A DNA stretch of 64,000 nt from Rhodobacter maris (GCF_900217815.1 NZ_OBMT01000002.1:124001-188000); one strand, 5' to 3'. Shown: positions 53,492 through 62,450, numbered from the stretch's first letter. Program-made: numbers and translations. The notes: a model not told the origin generated them from the sequence alone.

Positions 53492-54982
53492 ATGAACGAC
53501 AGCACCGCCATTCGCCCCGACGGCGGCTCCGGCGCCGATGAAGAGGCCTTGCCGCACAACATCGAAGCCGAGCAGCAATTGCTCGGTGCGATCCTGACCA
53601 ACAACGATATTTTCGACCGTATCGCCTCGGTGGTGCGGGCGGAGCATTTCTTCGAACCGGTTCACCGCACGATCTACGAAGTCGCCGTGGCGCGGATCCA
53701 GAAGAACGCGCTGGCCTCGCCGGTCACGCTCAAGGCCTATCTTGAGGAAGACGCGGGGCTCAAGGCACTCGGCGGCGCTGCCTATCTGGCGCGGCTCGCG
53801 GGCGCGGCGATCTCGGCCTATGCGGCGCGCGACTATGCGCAGATGATCCATGACCTCGCGCTGCGCCGCGAGCTGATCCGGCTTGGCAAGGATCTGTCCG
53901 CCTCGGCCTCGAAGGTGGAGATCGGACGCGAGCCCGAGGAGCTGATCGTTGCCACCGAAGGGGCGCTTTACAAGCTGGCGGAGACTGGCACTGCCGAAAA
54001 GGGTTTTGTGAGCTTTCTCAAGGCCGTGACCGAGGCTGTTCAGTCGGCCAACGCCGCCTATCAGCGCGAGGGCGGCCTTGCGGGCGTGTCCACCGGGCTG
54101 CGCGATCTCGACAAGAAACTGGGCGGGCTGCACCCCTCTGACCTTCTGATCCTCGCCGGGCGCCCCTCGATGGGGAAAACCTCGCTCGCCACCAACGTCG
54201 CCTTCAACATCGCCAAGGCCTACAAGCGCGGCACCCGTCACGATGGCACCGAGGGCGCTGTTGAGGGTGGCGTCGTGGGCTTCTTCTCGCTCGAGATGAG
54301 CGCCGAGCAGCTTGCCGCGCGGGTGCTCTCGGAAGCCTCCGAAGTGCCCTCCGAACAGATCCGCCGTGGCGACATGACCGAGGCGGAGTTCCGCCGCTTT
54401 GTCGAGGCGGCCAAGGCGCTCGAAACCTGCCCGCTCTATATCGACGACACGCCCGCGCTGCCGATCGCGCAGGTCGCCGCGCGCTGCCGCCGCCTCAAGC
54501 GCACGCATGGGCTCGATGTGGTTTTTGTGGACTACCTGCAGCTTCTGCGCGGCTCGGGCCGGACCGACAACCGGGTGCAGGAAATTGGCGAAATCTCCAT
54601 GGGCCTCAAAGCCTTGGCAAAAGAGCTCAACATTCCCGTGGTGGCGCTTTCACAGCTCTCGCGGACGGTGGAAAGCCGCGAGGACAAGCGCCCGCAGCTG
54701 AGCGACCTGCGGGAATCGGGCTCGATCGAGCAGGATGCCGACGTGGTGATGTTCGTCTACCGCGACGAATATTATCACGAGCGCATGAAGCCGCCGGAAG
54801 ACGACCCGAAATTCGCCGAATGGATGCAAAAGGCCGAGCGCGTGCATGGCAAGGCCGAGGTGATCCTCGGCAAGCAGCGCCACGGGCCGATCGGCACCGT
54901 CGAAGTGGCCTTCGAGAGCCGCTTCACCCGGTTTTCCGATCTCGCAAAACCGTGGCAGGGCGAGGGCGCGGAGGGGTACTGA
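53492..54982 (+). CDS. dnaB: Replicative DNA helicase
   Basis: DnaB unwinds DNA at the replication fork. The 496-residue protein has the N-terminal primase-interacting domain (PHNIEAEQQLLGAILTNNDI at about residue 22). The RecA-like domain shows Walker A AGRPSMGKTSLATNVA at about residue 222, FFSLEMSAEQLA, Walker B VVFVDYLQLL and DLRESGSIEQDADVVMF. No intein is present. ATG 53492 follows GAGGCAGAG. It is convergent with the SDR gene, with 17 bp between stop codons. Confidence 0.96.
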   Translation: MNDSTAIRPDGGSGADEEALPHNIEAEQQLLGAILTNNDIFDRIASVVRAEHFFEPVHRTIYEVAVARIQKNALASPVTLKAYLEEDAGLKALGGAAYLARLAGAAISAYAARDYAQMIHDLALRRELIRLGKDLSASASKVEIGREPEELIVATEGALYKLAETGTAEKGFVSFLKAVTEAVQSANAAYQREGGLAGVSTGLRDLDKKLGGLHPSDLLILAGRPSMGKTSLATNVAFNIAKAYKRGTRHDGTEGAVEGGVVGFFSLEMSAEQLAARVLSEASEVPSEQIRRGDMTEAEFRRFVEAAKALETCPLYIDDTPALPIAQVAARCRRLKRTHGLDVVFVDYLQLLRGSGRTDNRVQEIGEISMGLKALAKELNIPVVALSQLSRTVESREDKRPQLSDLRESGSIEQDADVVMFVYRDEYYHERMKPPEDDPKFAEWMQKAERVHGKAEVILGKQRHGPIGTVEVAFESRFTRFSDLAKPWQGEGAEGY

Positions 54983-54999
54983 CCCCCGCGCCCGCAGGC

Positions 55000-55779
55000 T
55001 TACAGCGTCTGGTTCGCCGCGCCGCCATCGACAAGCACGTTTTGCCCGACGATGAAGGCCGCCTGTTGCGAGCACAGGAAGGCGCAGACTGCGCCAAAGT
55101 CTTGCGGCGCGCCATAGCGACGCGCCGGGATCGTTGCCTTGCGCCGCGCCGAGGCCTCTTCAAGGCTGATCCCCTCGGCCTGCGCCACCGGGCCGTCGAG
55201 CGCGGCCATCCGGTCCGTGGCATGGATGCCGGGCAAAAGGTTGTTCACCGTCACGCCGGTGGGTGCCACTTGCCGCGCCATGCCCGCGACAAAGCCCGTA
55301 AGCCCGCAGCGCGCGGTGTTGGAGAGCCCAAGCTGCGCAATCGGTGCCTTCACCGCGGCGGAGGTGATATTGACCACCCGCCCCCAGCCGCGTGCGCTCA
55401 TCCCCGGCACAAAGGCCTGCATCAGCGCGATGGGCGCGAGCATGTTCGCCTCGATCGCGGCGAGAAAATCCTCATGCGCCCAGTCCGACCAGACCCCCGG
55501 CGGCGGGCCGCCCGCATTGGTGACGAGAATGTCGATCTCGCCCGCCGCAGCGATCACTTTCGCGCGCCCCTCGAGCGTGGTGATATCGGCGGCCACCGGG
55601 CTCACCTTCACGCCATGCGCCGCCGCAATCTCTACCGCGGTGCGCTCCAGCACCTCGGCCCCGCGCGCATTGAGCACGATCTCCACCCCCGCTGCCGCGA
55701 GCGCCTCGGCACAGCCCCGCCCCAGCCCTTTCGAGCCGGCACAGACCAGCGCGCGTTTTCCAGAAAGCCCCAGATCCAT
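55000..55779 (-). CDS. Short-chain dehydrogenase/reductase family protein with atypical active site
   Basis: The 259-residue protein has the SDR nucleotide-binding motif CAGSKGLGRGCAEALAAAG at about residues 13-31, VTNAGGPPPG near residue 87 and the C-terminal FLCSQQAAFIVGQNVLVDGG. The active-site serine is at about residue 140. At the places of the catalytic Tyr and Lys the sequence LSNTAR gives Ser (about 153) and Arg (about 157). It may use another acid or have a binding role. Its substrate cannot be told. Confidence 0.88.
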   Translation of the reverse strand: MDLGLSGKRALVCAGSKGLGRGCAEALAAAGVEIVLNARGAEVLERTAVEIAAAHGVKVSPVAADITTLEGRAKVIAAAGEIDILVTNAGGPPPGVWSDWAHEDFLAAIEANMLAPIALMQAFVPGMSARGWGRVVNITSAAVKAPIAQLGLSNTARCGLTGFVAGMARQVAPTGVTVNNLLPGIHATDRMAALDGPVAQAEGISLEEASARRKATIPARRYGAPQDFGAVCAFLCSQQAAFIVGQNVLVDGGAANQTL

Positions 55780-55928
55780 GTCGTCCTCCGTTTCGCTCCA
55801 AGCTAGCCCCGGCCGCGGCAGCGGCAAGCTCCCGGCCGCGGTTGGACTTGACCTTGACGCCCCCGCCCCTTAACGAAATCGTGAACAGATCGCGCGATCG
55901 TCGCACCGCCATCCGTGCTGGAGCCGCC

Positions 55929-56924
55929 ATGTCTTCGCCCCCTGCCCTGCCGCCCCAGATCGTCCATGTCTATGAGGCGGATCTGATCTGGGTGACCTCG
56001 GGCGCCAATCATGGCGACGGGCTCGATCTGGCCGCGCTGAGCCAGCCCGGCGATGTGTATCAGCTTGACCGCGGCGCCAAACCCTTGCGGCTTCTGCTCT
56101 CCGCCGATCCCGCGCAGCGCCAGCACATCTGCGCAGGCTCCGAAGTGGGCACAGAGGGCGAGCACATCCGGCTTGTCGCGCGCCATGTGATGATCACACC
56201 CGAGGCCGACACGCTCGACATCCTCCTGATCCGTCACGAGGAAACGCAGACCCTCTATGCGCTGCCGCTCTCGCCGATCATCCCGCGGGTGGATTACACG
56301 CTTTTGGAGGCGACCGACGATCCGGGCGATGTGCGCCTTTCAGACCTCGTCTGCATCGCCTTCACCACCGGCACGATGATCACCATGGCGGGCGGCGCGC
56401 AGCGCGCGATCGAGACGCTCGGCCCGGGCGACCGCGTGCTCACCCGCGACAATGGCCCCCAGCCGGTGCGGCTCGTGGCCAAAACCACGCTGCGCGCGCT
56501 TGGCAGCTTTGCCCCGGTGGTGATCTCGGCGGGCACGCTCGGCAATGAGAGCGACCTGATCGTGGCGCCGCATCACCGCGTGTTTCTGTACCGCCGCGGC
56601 GCGCAACGGCTCGGCGACACCGCCGAAATTCTGGTGCAGGCGAAACACCTTGTGGACGGCGAGCATGTCTGGCGGCGCGAGGGCGGCTATGTGGATTACT
56701 ACGCGCTCGTGTTCGACCATCACGAGATCGTCTATGCCGAGGGCGTGCCGGTCGAGAGCCTGCAGGTGAGCGAGGCGGTGCTGAAGCTGATGCCCGAGGA
56801 GCTGACCGCCGAGATCCGCGCCCGCCTGCCCGATCTGATCCACACGCCGCATTTCGGCACCGAAGCGGGCCGCGACCTCCTCGACCGCGTCGGCCGCGCC
56901 GCGCTGTTTCGCAAGAAAGATTGA
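55929..56924 (+). CDS. Hint-domain protein (Hint_2 type)
   Basis: The 331-residue protein has an N-terminal domain of about 140 residues of unknown function. A Hedgehog/intein-type Hint domain follows, starting at Cys (about residue 142): VCIAFTTGTMITMAGGAQRA, then LGPGDRVLTRDNGPQPVRLV, APHHRVFLYRRG, LVDGEHVW and FDHHEIVYAEGVPVESL. Such proteins are frequent in Rhodobacteraceae; whether they self-cleave is not established. No canonical C-extein junction is seen. The start at 55929 follows GGAG. It is divergent from the SDR gene. Confidence 0.85.
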   Translation: MSSPPALPPQIVHVYEADLIWVTSGANHGDGLDLAALSQPGDVYQLDRGAKPLRLLLSADPAQRQHICAGSEVGTEGEHIRLVARHVMITPEADTLDILLIRHEETQTLYALPLSPIIPRVDYTLLEATDDPGDVRLSDLVCIAFTTGTMITMAGGAQRAIETLGPGDRVLTRDNGPQPVRLVAKTTLRALGSFAPVVISAGTLGNESDLIVAPHHRVFLYRRGAQRLGDTAEILVQAKHLVDGEHVWRREGGYVDYYALVFDHHEIVYAEGVPVESLQVSEAVLKLMPEELTAEIRARLPDLIHTPHFGTEAGRDLLDRVGRAALFRKKD

Positions 56925-56990
56925 CGGCACGCGCGCGGAAAGCGCCAAGGGGGCTCGCCGCCCCCTCTTGGGCTCCGCCCAATTCACCCC

Positions 56991-57015
56991 GCGGATATTT
57001 CGAGCAAGGTGAAAT
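56991..57015 (+). repeat. Intergenic repeat, forward copy
   Basis: GCGGATATTTCGAGCAAGGTG followed by AAAT. It is preceded by the hairpin GGGGGCTCGCCGCCCCC (about 56949-56965), the same hairpin-then-core layout as after cobO. Confidence 0.7.
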
Positions 57016-57046
57016 AACAGATGGGTTTTAACTGCTCAGCGGTAGT

Positions 57047-58213
57047 TTAATTGCCCGCGAAACGGGCCAAAGCCTCAGCAAAAGAGCGCAGCAATTCGTC
57101 TCCTACCATCAGTTTTCCGGCGATAATAGGCAAAGCCCATTTCCCGATCGAATCCCCGATCTGCCCCGCGGCATTTTGCAATGCCTTGTCAGCAAGCCGA
57201 CCACAGTATTTCGCGACTTCCAAACTGGCATGGAGCAGAATACCCGCCGCCCGTCGCAAGAGCGGCTTGTCGGGTTGTAATTTTTCCAGCTCCGTCTCGA
57301 CCTCATCCAGCGTATCCCAGATCAGCAAGATCGACTGCGCCGGGACGACCTCTTCCAGCGCTTCCGGCGGATGGTTGTGCCCCATCGGCGCAGGCGAACT
57401 CTTTTCGAGCACTGGGGCGAGCTCTGCCTTCAAGCGGCGCGCTTCTGCGAGCAGCCGAAACCGCTCCTCGATCTCGGCAATGATCTGCGCCACATGCTCC
57501 GCACCCTGCTTCCAGTCTGCGTCGGGAATAAGGGCAATGTCGGTCAGAAGCTGCGCGTGGCTCTCCCAGTCCTCGGTGAGTGGGCGGCCTGCAAGCGCGG
57601 CTTCATACCAGCAGACCCAGAACCCATGGCCGGAGTTTGCAGCAAGCCAATCTTTTGCGGAATGCCATGCGGTCTGGGGCCAATCTGGCGTTTGCCGAGC
57701 CCAAAGGGGATTAGAAAGCAACAACGCCCTCGCTTCGATCGCGGAGGCATCCTGCCGTACCGCATCCCAAAAGGCGGCAACGGCGGCAGAGGATGTGAAC
57801 GAGGCGGAAGCGGAGGCGAAGGCGGCGGCGTCTCTGAAGGCGAGGGCAGCGGAGGCTCTGACTGCGGCGGCGGCTATGGCGGCGGCGGCGGCGTAATTGT
57901 CGGCTTCGGCGACGCCAGCGGCGGCGTAGACGTAGGCGGAGGCGGCGTTGTAGGCCGCGGCAGCGGCGTTTTCGATCTCCGGAGCAGAGTTCCCGAAATA
58001 GACTCCGGAGATCAAAGCACAGCGCAAAAATGGCAGAGCTGTCAAATCCCCCTTGCGCGCCCATTCCGCATTCAGGCGAGCTATGAACAAAGGCAGCATC
58101 CGCATCGCCGCACGATGGACGAACGTTACTACTTCTCGCTGCCGCATTTCCCCGGGCAGCGCGTCGAGCCACGCATTGAGCGTTTCCTCGTCCTGTATCT
58201 CACTCGGCTGCAT
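57047..58213 (-). CDS. Unknown protein with Ala-rich helical repeat region and GHNHPPE motif
   Basis: I do not recognise a described function. The 388-residue protein has a short N-terminal helical part (LNAWLDALPGEMRQREVVTF) and a very Ala-rich segment at about residues 85-150 with irregular AAAxAY/AAAS repeats. A Trp-rich middle follows (FWVCWYEAALAGRPLTEDWE), and near residue 270 a GHNHPPEALEE motif that occurs in unrelated alphaproteobacterial and phage-linked unknowns. The C-terminal part is helical. The first and last thirds have lower GC and different codon use from the neighbours, a hint of transfer. ATG 58213 has GGGGGG upstream. Confidence 0.75.
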   Translation of the reverse strand: MQPSEIQDEETLNAWLDALPGEMRQREVVTFVHRAAMRMLPLFIARLNAEWARKGDLTALPFLRCALISGVYFGNSAPEIENAAAAAYNAASAYVYAAAGVAEADNYAAAAAIAAAAVRASAALAFRDAAAFASASASFTSSAAVAAFWDAVRQDASAIEARALLLSNPLWARQTPDWPQTAWHSAKDWLAANSGHGFWVCWYEAALAGRPLTEDWESHAQLLTDIALIPDADWKQGAEHVAQIIAEIEERFRLLAEARRLKAELAPVLEKSSPAPMGHNHPPEALEEVVPAQSILLIWDTLDEVETELEKLQPDKPLLRRAAGILLHASLEVAKYCGRLADKALQNAAGQIGDSIGKWALPIIAGKLMVGDELLRSFAEALARFAGN

Positions 58214-58473
58214 CGCCCCCCCCCGGCGCAACTTTGCCGGTGGATTGTTCTTCTGGCAAGACGCATGCTAGTTCGGGCGAAAGGGAAAGGCCTGCCCTTT
58301 CCCCGCCCGCAGCGCGCGGGGGAAGCCCGGCCCGGTGGTTCCCGGTGCACCGGAGGCCGGCGCCTGCCCCGGCGGGCGAGAAGCGCCCGCCATGGGCGGG
58401 GCGGGCGCTGGCCGGAACGCTTTGGCGTCCCGGCAAGGACCGGCGCTTGCGAACGGGCGGCCAGCGCCAGCCG

Positions 58474-58815
58474 TTACATCGAGAAGGAAATGCCGCAGCC
58501 GCAGGAACTGGTCGCATTCGGGTTTTGTACCACGAAACGCGCGCCGATCAGCTCTTGCGTGTAATCAATCACCGCATCTTGCAAGAACGGCAGGCTCACC
58601 GGGTCGATCAGCACCTTTTGCGCCGCCATCTCCCCCTCGCCTGCAATCACGATATCATCCGCGGCGGGCGCGGCCTCGAGCTTCAGATCATATTGAAAGC
58701 CCGAACAGCCGCCGCCCTCCACCGCCACGCGCAGCGCCTTGGGCGCGGGCTCCTTGGCATTGATGGCAGCGAGACGTTCGAACGCGCGGGGGGTCACTTT
58801 GGGGGGCAAAAGCAT
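58474..58815 (-). CDS. erpA: IscA/ErpA-type iron-sulfur cluster carrier
   Basis: The 113-residue A-type carrier delivers Fe-S clusters to apoproteins. It has the three conserved cysteines: one in VEGGGCSGFQYDL at about residue 38 and two in ATSSCGCGISFSM at the C-terminus. MLLPPKVTPRAFERLAAINA is the start. The longer in-frame extension on the minus strand runs through dgt and is not real. It is divergent from dgt, with 72 bp between starts. The exact carrier class (ErpA versus IscA) is not certain. Confidence 0.9.
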   Translation of the reverse strand: MLLPPKVTPRAFERLAAINAKEPAPKALRVAVEGGGCSGFQYDLKLEAAPAADDIVIAGEGEMAAQKVLIDPVSLPFLQDAVIDYTQELIGARFVVQNPNATSSCGCGISFSM

Positions 58816-58887
58816 GGGCTGGAACCTGTCGTTGGGCTGATGATAAGTATAGGAAGGGCAAGGGCCCACGACAAGGCGAGGTGAGGA

Positions 58888-60048
58888 ATGCTGCAACCCT
58901 ATGCGTGCCAACCGGAGGCGAGCCGGGGGCGGCTGTTCCCTGAGAGCTATTCCACCTTCCGCACGCCGTTTCAGCGCGACCGGGACCGGATCATCCATTC
59001 CTCCGCCTTCCGCCGCCTCAAGCACAAGACGCAGGTGTTTGTGGAACATGAGGGCGATTACTACCGCACCCGGCTCACCCATACGATCGAGGTGGCGCAA
59101 GTGGCACGCACGATTGCCGGGGCTTTGGGGCTCAACACCGATCTGGCCGAGGCGGTGGCGCTGGCGCATGACCTCGGCCACCCGCCCTTTGGCCACACCG
59201 GCGAGGATGCGCTCGCGCTCCTGATGGAGCCCTATGGCGGGTTTGACCATAACGCGCAGGCTTTGCGCATCGTCACCCGGCTCGAGCGCCATTACGCCGA
59301 TTTCGACGGGCTCAACCTCACCTGGGAAACGCTCGAAGGCATCGCCAAGCACAATGGCCCGGTCGAGGCGCCCTGGAACTATGCGCTCGCCGAGGTGAAC
59401 GGGCTTTGGGACCTCGAGCTTGGCACCAATGCCTCGGCCGAGGCGCAGGTGGCGGCGGTGGCCGATGATTGCGCCTACAACCACCACGATCTGCACGACG
59501 GGTTGCGCGCCGGGCTCTTTACCGAGGCGGATCTGTGCGAGCTTCCGGTGCTGGGCGAGTGCTTCGCCACCGTGGACAAACTCTACCCCGGGCTCAACCC
59601 GATGCGGCGCCGCCACGAGGCGCTGCGGCGCGTCTTTGGCGTGATGGTGGAAGATGTGATCGCGGTGGCGCGCAACCGGCTCGAAAGCCTGCAACCGCGC
59701 CATGTGGACGACATCCGCCACATGCAAGGGCCGATCATCCGCTTCTCCAAGCCGCTTTACCAGAACATCAAGGCGATCAAGAGCTTCCTCTTCACCCGCA
59801 TGTATCGCGCCCCCACCGTGGTGGTCGAGCGCAAACGGGTGACGGGGATGGTCAATGCGCTCTTCCCGCTGTTTCTGGACCGCCCCGACCTGCTCCCCGA
59901 AGACTGGCAGGGTGATGTGGCCAAGGCGCTCGCCCGGGGCAATGCGGAAGGGCAGACCGAGATCGCCCGCGTGGTGCTCGACTATGTCGCGGGGATGACC
60001 GATCGTTTCGCAATCGGGGAATATCACCGGCTGGTGGAGCCGCAGTAA
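58888..60048 (+). CDS. dgt: Deoxyguanosinetriphosphate triphosphohydrolase-like protein
   Basis: Dgt-like HD enzymes split dNTPs into nucleoside and triphosphate. The 386-residue protein shows FQRDRDRIIHSSAFRRLKHK at about residues 28-47. The metal-binding HD motifs are LTHTIEVAQVARTIA and ALAHDLGHPPFGHTGEDAL at about residues 91-109, and EAVNG-like LAEVNGLWDLE follows. The length fits the type 2 family found in alphaproteobacteria. It lies back to back with the Fe-S carrier gene, a pairing often seen in this group. Confidence 0.94.
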   Translation: MLQPYACQPEASRGRLFPESYSTFRTPFQRDRDRIIHSSAFRRLKHKTQVFVEHEGDYYRTRLTHTIEVAQVARTIAGALGLNTDLAEAVALAHDLGHPPFGHTGEDALALLMEPYGGFDHNAQALRIVTRLERHYADFDGLNLTWETLEGIAKHNGPVEAPWNYALAEVNGLWDLELGTNASAEAQVAAVADDCAYNHHDLHDGLRAGLFTEADLCELPVLGECFATVDKLYPGLNPMRRRHEALRRVFGVMVEDVIAVARNRLESLQPRHVDDIRHMQGPIIRFSKPLYQNIKAIKSFLFTRMYRAPTVVVERKRVTGMVNALFPLFLDRPDLLPEDWQGDVAKALARGNAEGQTEIARVVLDYVAGMTDRFAIGEYHRLVEPQ

Positions 60049-60095
60049 GGCGCCCCCGGCGGGCGCGCCGGGGGGCTTGGCCGCACACCATCCCC

Positions 60096-60126
60096 AAAGC
60101 AAAACCGCGCCCCGGGGGGCGCGGTT
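60096..60126 (-). terminator. Terminator of the rpsF-rpsR-rplI operon
   Basis: On the minus strand AACCGCGCCCCCCGGGGCGCGGTT is followed by TTGCTTT. It lies 22 bp after the rplI stop and may also stop dgt transcripts. Confidence 0.85.
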
Positions 60127-60148
60127 CGCAGCTTCCGGTCCGAAAGGC

Positions 60149-60724
60149 TTATTCCTCGTCGTCGCCCGCCGCGGCGCCGACTTCGTCGAAGAGTTCGGCG
60201 ATTTCGAATTCGGCCGCAGCTTCGGCTTCCGCCGCGATCTCCTGGATCGACTTGCCCGAAGCCTGGATCTCGGCTTCCTCGGGCGAGCGCGCCACGTTGA
60301 TCGTGATCGTCGCCGAAACTTCCGGGTGCAGGATCACATGCACCTCGTGCAGACCCAGATCCTTGATCGGGGCTTTGAGCGCGACCTGGCGCTTGTCGAG
60401 CGTGAAGCCGCCCGCGGTGGCCGCTTCGGCCGCGTCACGGGTCGTGACCGAGCCGTAAAGCGCGCCGGCATCAGAGGCCGAGCGGATCACCACGAACTGC
60501 TGCCCGTCGAGTTTGGCGGCCAGCGCTTCGGCTTCTTTCTTGGTCTCGAGGTTGGTCGCCTCGAGTTGCGCCTTGCGGGCTTCGAAGCTCTTGATATTGG
60601 CTTCGTTGGCGCGCAGCGCCTTGCCCTGGGGCAGAAGGAAGTTGCGGGCGTAACCGTCGCGAACCTTCACGACATCGCCCATCTGGCCAAGCTTGGCCAC
60701 GCGTTCCAGCAGGATGACTTGCAT
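60149..60724 (-). CDS. rplI: 50S ribosomal protein bL9
   Basis: The 191-residue protein binds 23S rRNA. The N-terminal domain [20 protein letters not shown] and [18 protein letters not shown] is highly conserved. A long helix (about residues 45-80) leads to the C-terminal domain with [12 protein letters not shown] Glu/Ala-rich extension of about 40 residues makes it longer than the common 150. It is the third gene after rpsF and rpsR. Confidence 0.97.
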   Translation of the reverse strand: MQVILLERVAKLGQMGDVVKVRDGYARNFLLPQGKALRANEANIKSFEARKAQLEATNLETKKEAEALAAKLDGQQFVVIRSASDAGALYGSVTTRDAAEAATAGGFTLDKRQVALKAPIKDLGLHEVHVILHPEVSATITINVARSPEEAEIQASGKSIQEIAAEAEAAAEFEIAELFDEVGAAAGDDEE

Positions 60725-60736
60725 CTCTGTGTCTCC

Positions 60737-60964
60737 TTACTTCACGGCATAGGGAAGCAGGGCGAGGAAGCGGGCGCGTTTGATCGCACGCGCCAGTTCG
60801 CGCTGTTTCTTGGCCGAGACGGCGGTGATGCGGGCAGGAACGATCTTGCCGCGCTCCGAGATGTAGCGCTGCAGCAGGCGCACGTCCTTGTAGTCGATCT
60901 TCGGCGCGTTCTCACCCGAGAACGGGCAGACCTTGCGGCGACGGAAAAACGGTTTGGTAGCCAT
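60737..60964 (-). CDS. rpsR: 30S ribosomal protein bS18
   Basis: The 75-residue protein shows [14 protein letters not shown] at the start, then [20 protein letters not shown] and [15 protein letters not shown], standard for bS18. It pairs with bS6 on the 30S platform. It lies 17 bp after rpsF and 12 bp before rplI. Confidence 0.97.
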   Translation of the reverse strand: MATKPFFRRRKVCPFSGENAPKIDYKDVRLLQRYISERGKIVPARITAVSAKKQRELARAIKRARFLALLPYAVK

Positions 60965-60981
60965 GGGTCAAACTCCTCGGA

Positions 60982-61416
60982 TCAACGACGCTCGGGACGC
61001 GGGCCGCGGTCTTCGCGGGGGCCACGATCCTCGCGCGGGCCACGGTCGCCACGGGGGCCGCGGTCACCACGCTCGCCACGGTCTTCGCGGTCGTCACGCT
61101 TCTGCATCTGCACCGAGGGGCCCTCGTCATGGCCATCGACCTTGACGGTGAGCACGCGCATCACGTCGTCATGCAGGCGGGCGAGACGCTCCATCTCCTG
61201 CACCGCGGCGGCGGGCGCATCGGTGCGCAAAAAGCCGTAATGGCCCTTGCGGTTCTTGTTGATCTTGTAGGCCATCGTCTTCACGCCCCAGTATTCGGTG
61301 CCGAGGATCTTGCCCCCGTTGTCACCGATCACGGCGGAGAAATGTTCGAGAAGGCCTTCGGCCTGCGCGTTGGAAAGATCCTGACGCGCAATGAGGACAT
61401 GCTCGTAAAGCGGCAT
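60982..61416 (-). CDS. rpsF: 30S ribosomal protein bS6 with Arg/Asp/Gly repeat tail
   Basis: The 144-residue protein starts MPLYEHVLIARQDLSNAQAE and has the conserved YWGVKTMAYKINKNRKGHYG at about residue 46. After residue 105 a tail of about 40 residues carries repeated RGPR(G/E)DRGPR units. The tail is longer and more regular than in most bS6 proteins. ATG 61416 follows AGGAG; an extended frame upstream is not conserved. It is the first gene of the ribosomal operon. Confidence 0.95.
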   Translation of the reverse strand: MPLYEHVLIARQDLSNAQAEGLLEHFSAVIGDNGGKILGTEYWGVKTMAYKINKNRKGHYGFLRTDAPAAAVQEMERLARLHDDVMRVLTVKVDGHDEGPSVQMQKRDDREDRGERGDRGPRGDRGPREDRGPREDRGPRPERR

Positions 61417-61550
61417 GTAGGCTCCTGTTTCGCAAGGCGGCTTCAACGGCGGGTGTAGACTTCCGCCACCCACCACGAGAGGCATCGCCGGTTCATATCA
61501 GCGCGGAAGTGGGGCCTTCTAGCCTCGTCCCCCCGCCATTGCAAGCGAAA

Positions 61551-62450
61551 TCACTTGCCGCGCCCGGCAAGGACGATCCCCGTCAGAATGAGCCCGAAGC
61601 CCGCCGCATGATAAAGGTGGAGCGGTTCGTGCAGGAAGGCGGCCGAGAGAATCGCGCCGTAGACCGGCAGCAGGTGGATGAACTGCCCCGCCCGGGCCGG
61701 ACCCGCGAGCGCGACCGCGCGGGTATAGAAGAGATAGGCCAGCACCGAGGGCACGATGCCGATATAAACGAGCGCTGCAACCGAAGCGGGGCTCCAGTGC
61801 GGCACCCGGCCCGAGGCGATCTCGAAAGCGAGGAAGGGGGCGAGCATCGGCAAAGCGAGCGCGATCTGCACCGCCAGAAGGCCGATCCGGTTCACCTCGG
61901 GCGGAAAGAGCTTCAGCCCGATCGTGTAGAGCGCCCAGGCCACCATCGCGGCAAAGATGATCAGATCGCCCGAGGCAAAATCGAGCGCGGCGGCCCGTTC
62001 CCAGGAGCCCTGAAGGATCACCACAGCGACGCCAAGGGTGGAGACGAGAAGCCCGAGGATGGCCCAGAGGCTGAGCCTTTGGCCCCAGAACAGCGCGCCG
62101 AGCGCGAGGATCAGGAGCGGGATGGTGGAATTGAGCAGCATCCCGTTGGTCGCCGTAGTGCTTTGCAGCCCCCAGTAGACGAGCGAGTTGAAGGCCGCGA
62201 CGCCGGGCAAGGTCAAAAGCACGATGCGCCAGAAATAGCGCCGGTAAAGCGGTGCGTCGCGCTTCAGATGCGGCCAGGCGAACGGCAGAAGGGCGACGAG
62301 CGCGATCGCCCAGCGCCCGAAGGAGAGCGCGATCGGCGGCCAGTCGCCGCGCGAGGCACGCGCCACGATGAAATTGCCCGCCCAGAACAGCGGCGGCAGC
62401 GCAAGCACTGCCCAGAGCTTCCATCCGCCTGCCGCTTTCGCCTCACCCAT
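61551..62450 (-). CDS. DMT superfamily (EamA) permease
   Basis: The 299-residue membrane protein has ten predicted helices in two EamA halves. Visible segments are FWAGNFIVARASRGDWPP near residue 23, LVYWGLQSTTATNGMLLNST at about residue 90, and ARAGQFIHLLPVYGAILSAA in the second half. Family members export amino acids or small metabolites; the substrate is unknown. ATG 62450 begins the conserved domain, and a longer frame upstream is rejected. It follows the second Hint-domain gene by 65 bp on the same strand. Confidence 0.92.
   Translation of the reverse strand: MGEAKAAGGWKLWAVLALPPLFWAGNFIVARASRGDWPPIALSFGRWAIALVALLPFAWPHLKRDAPLYRRYFWRIVLLTLPGVAAFNSLVYWGLQSTTATNGMLLNSTIPLLILALGALFWGQRLSLWAILGLLVSTLGVAVVILQGSWERAAALDFASGDLIIFAAMVAWALYTIGLKLFPPEVNRIGLLAVQIALALPMLAPFLAFEIASGRVPHWSPASVAALVYIGIVPSVLAYLFYTRAVALAGPARAGQFIHLLPVYGAILSAAFLHEPLHLYHAAGFGLILTGIVLAGRGK

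Noticed and set aside
57780-57990. Tandem DNA repeat or CRISPR-like array
   Set aside because: The periodic GGCGGC pattern is the reverse side of an Ala-rich coding segment; there are no equal-length repeats or spacers.
58816-60102. In-frame extension of the Fe-S carrier frame to 542 codons
   Set aside because: The extension is antisense to dgt, which is well supported, and the IscA-like domain begins exactly at the chosen ATG.
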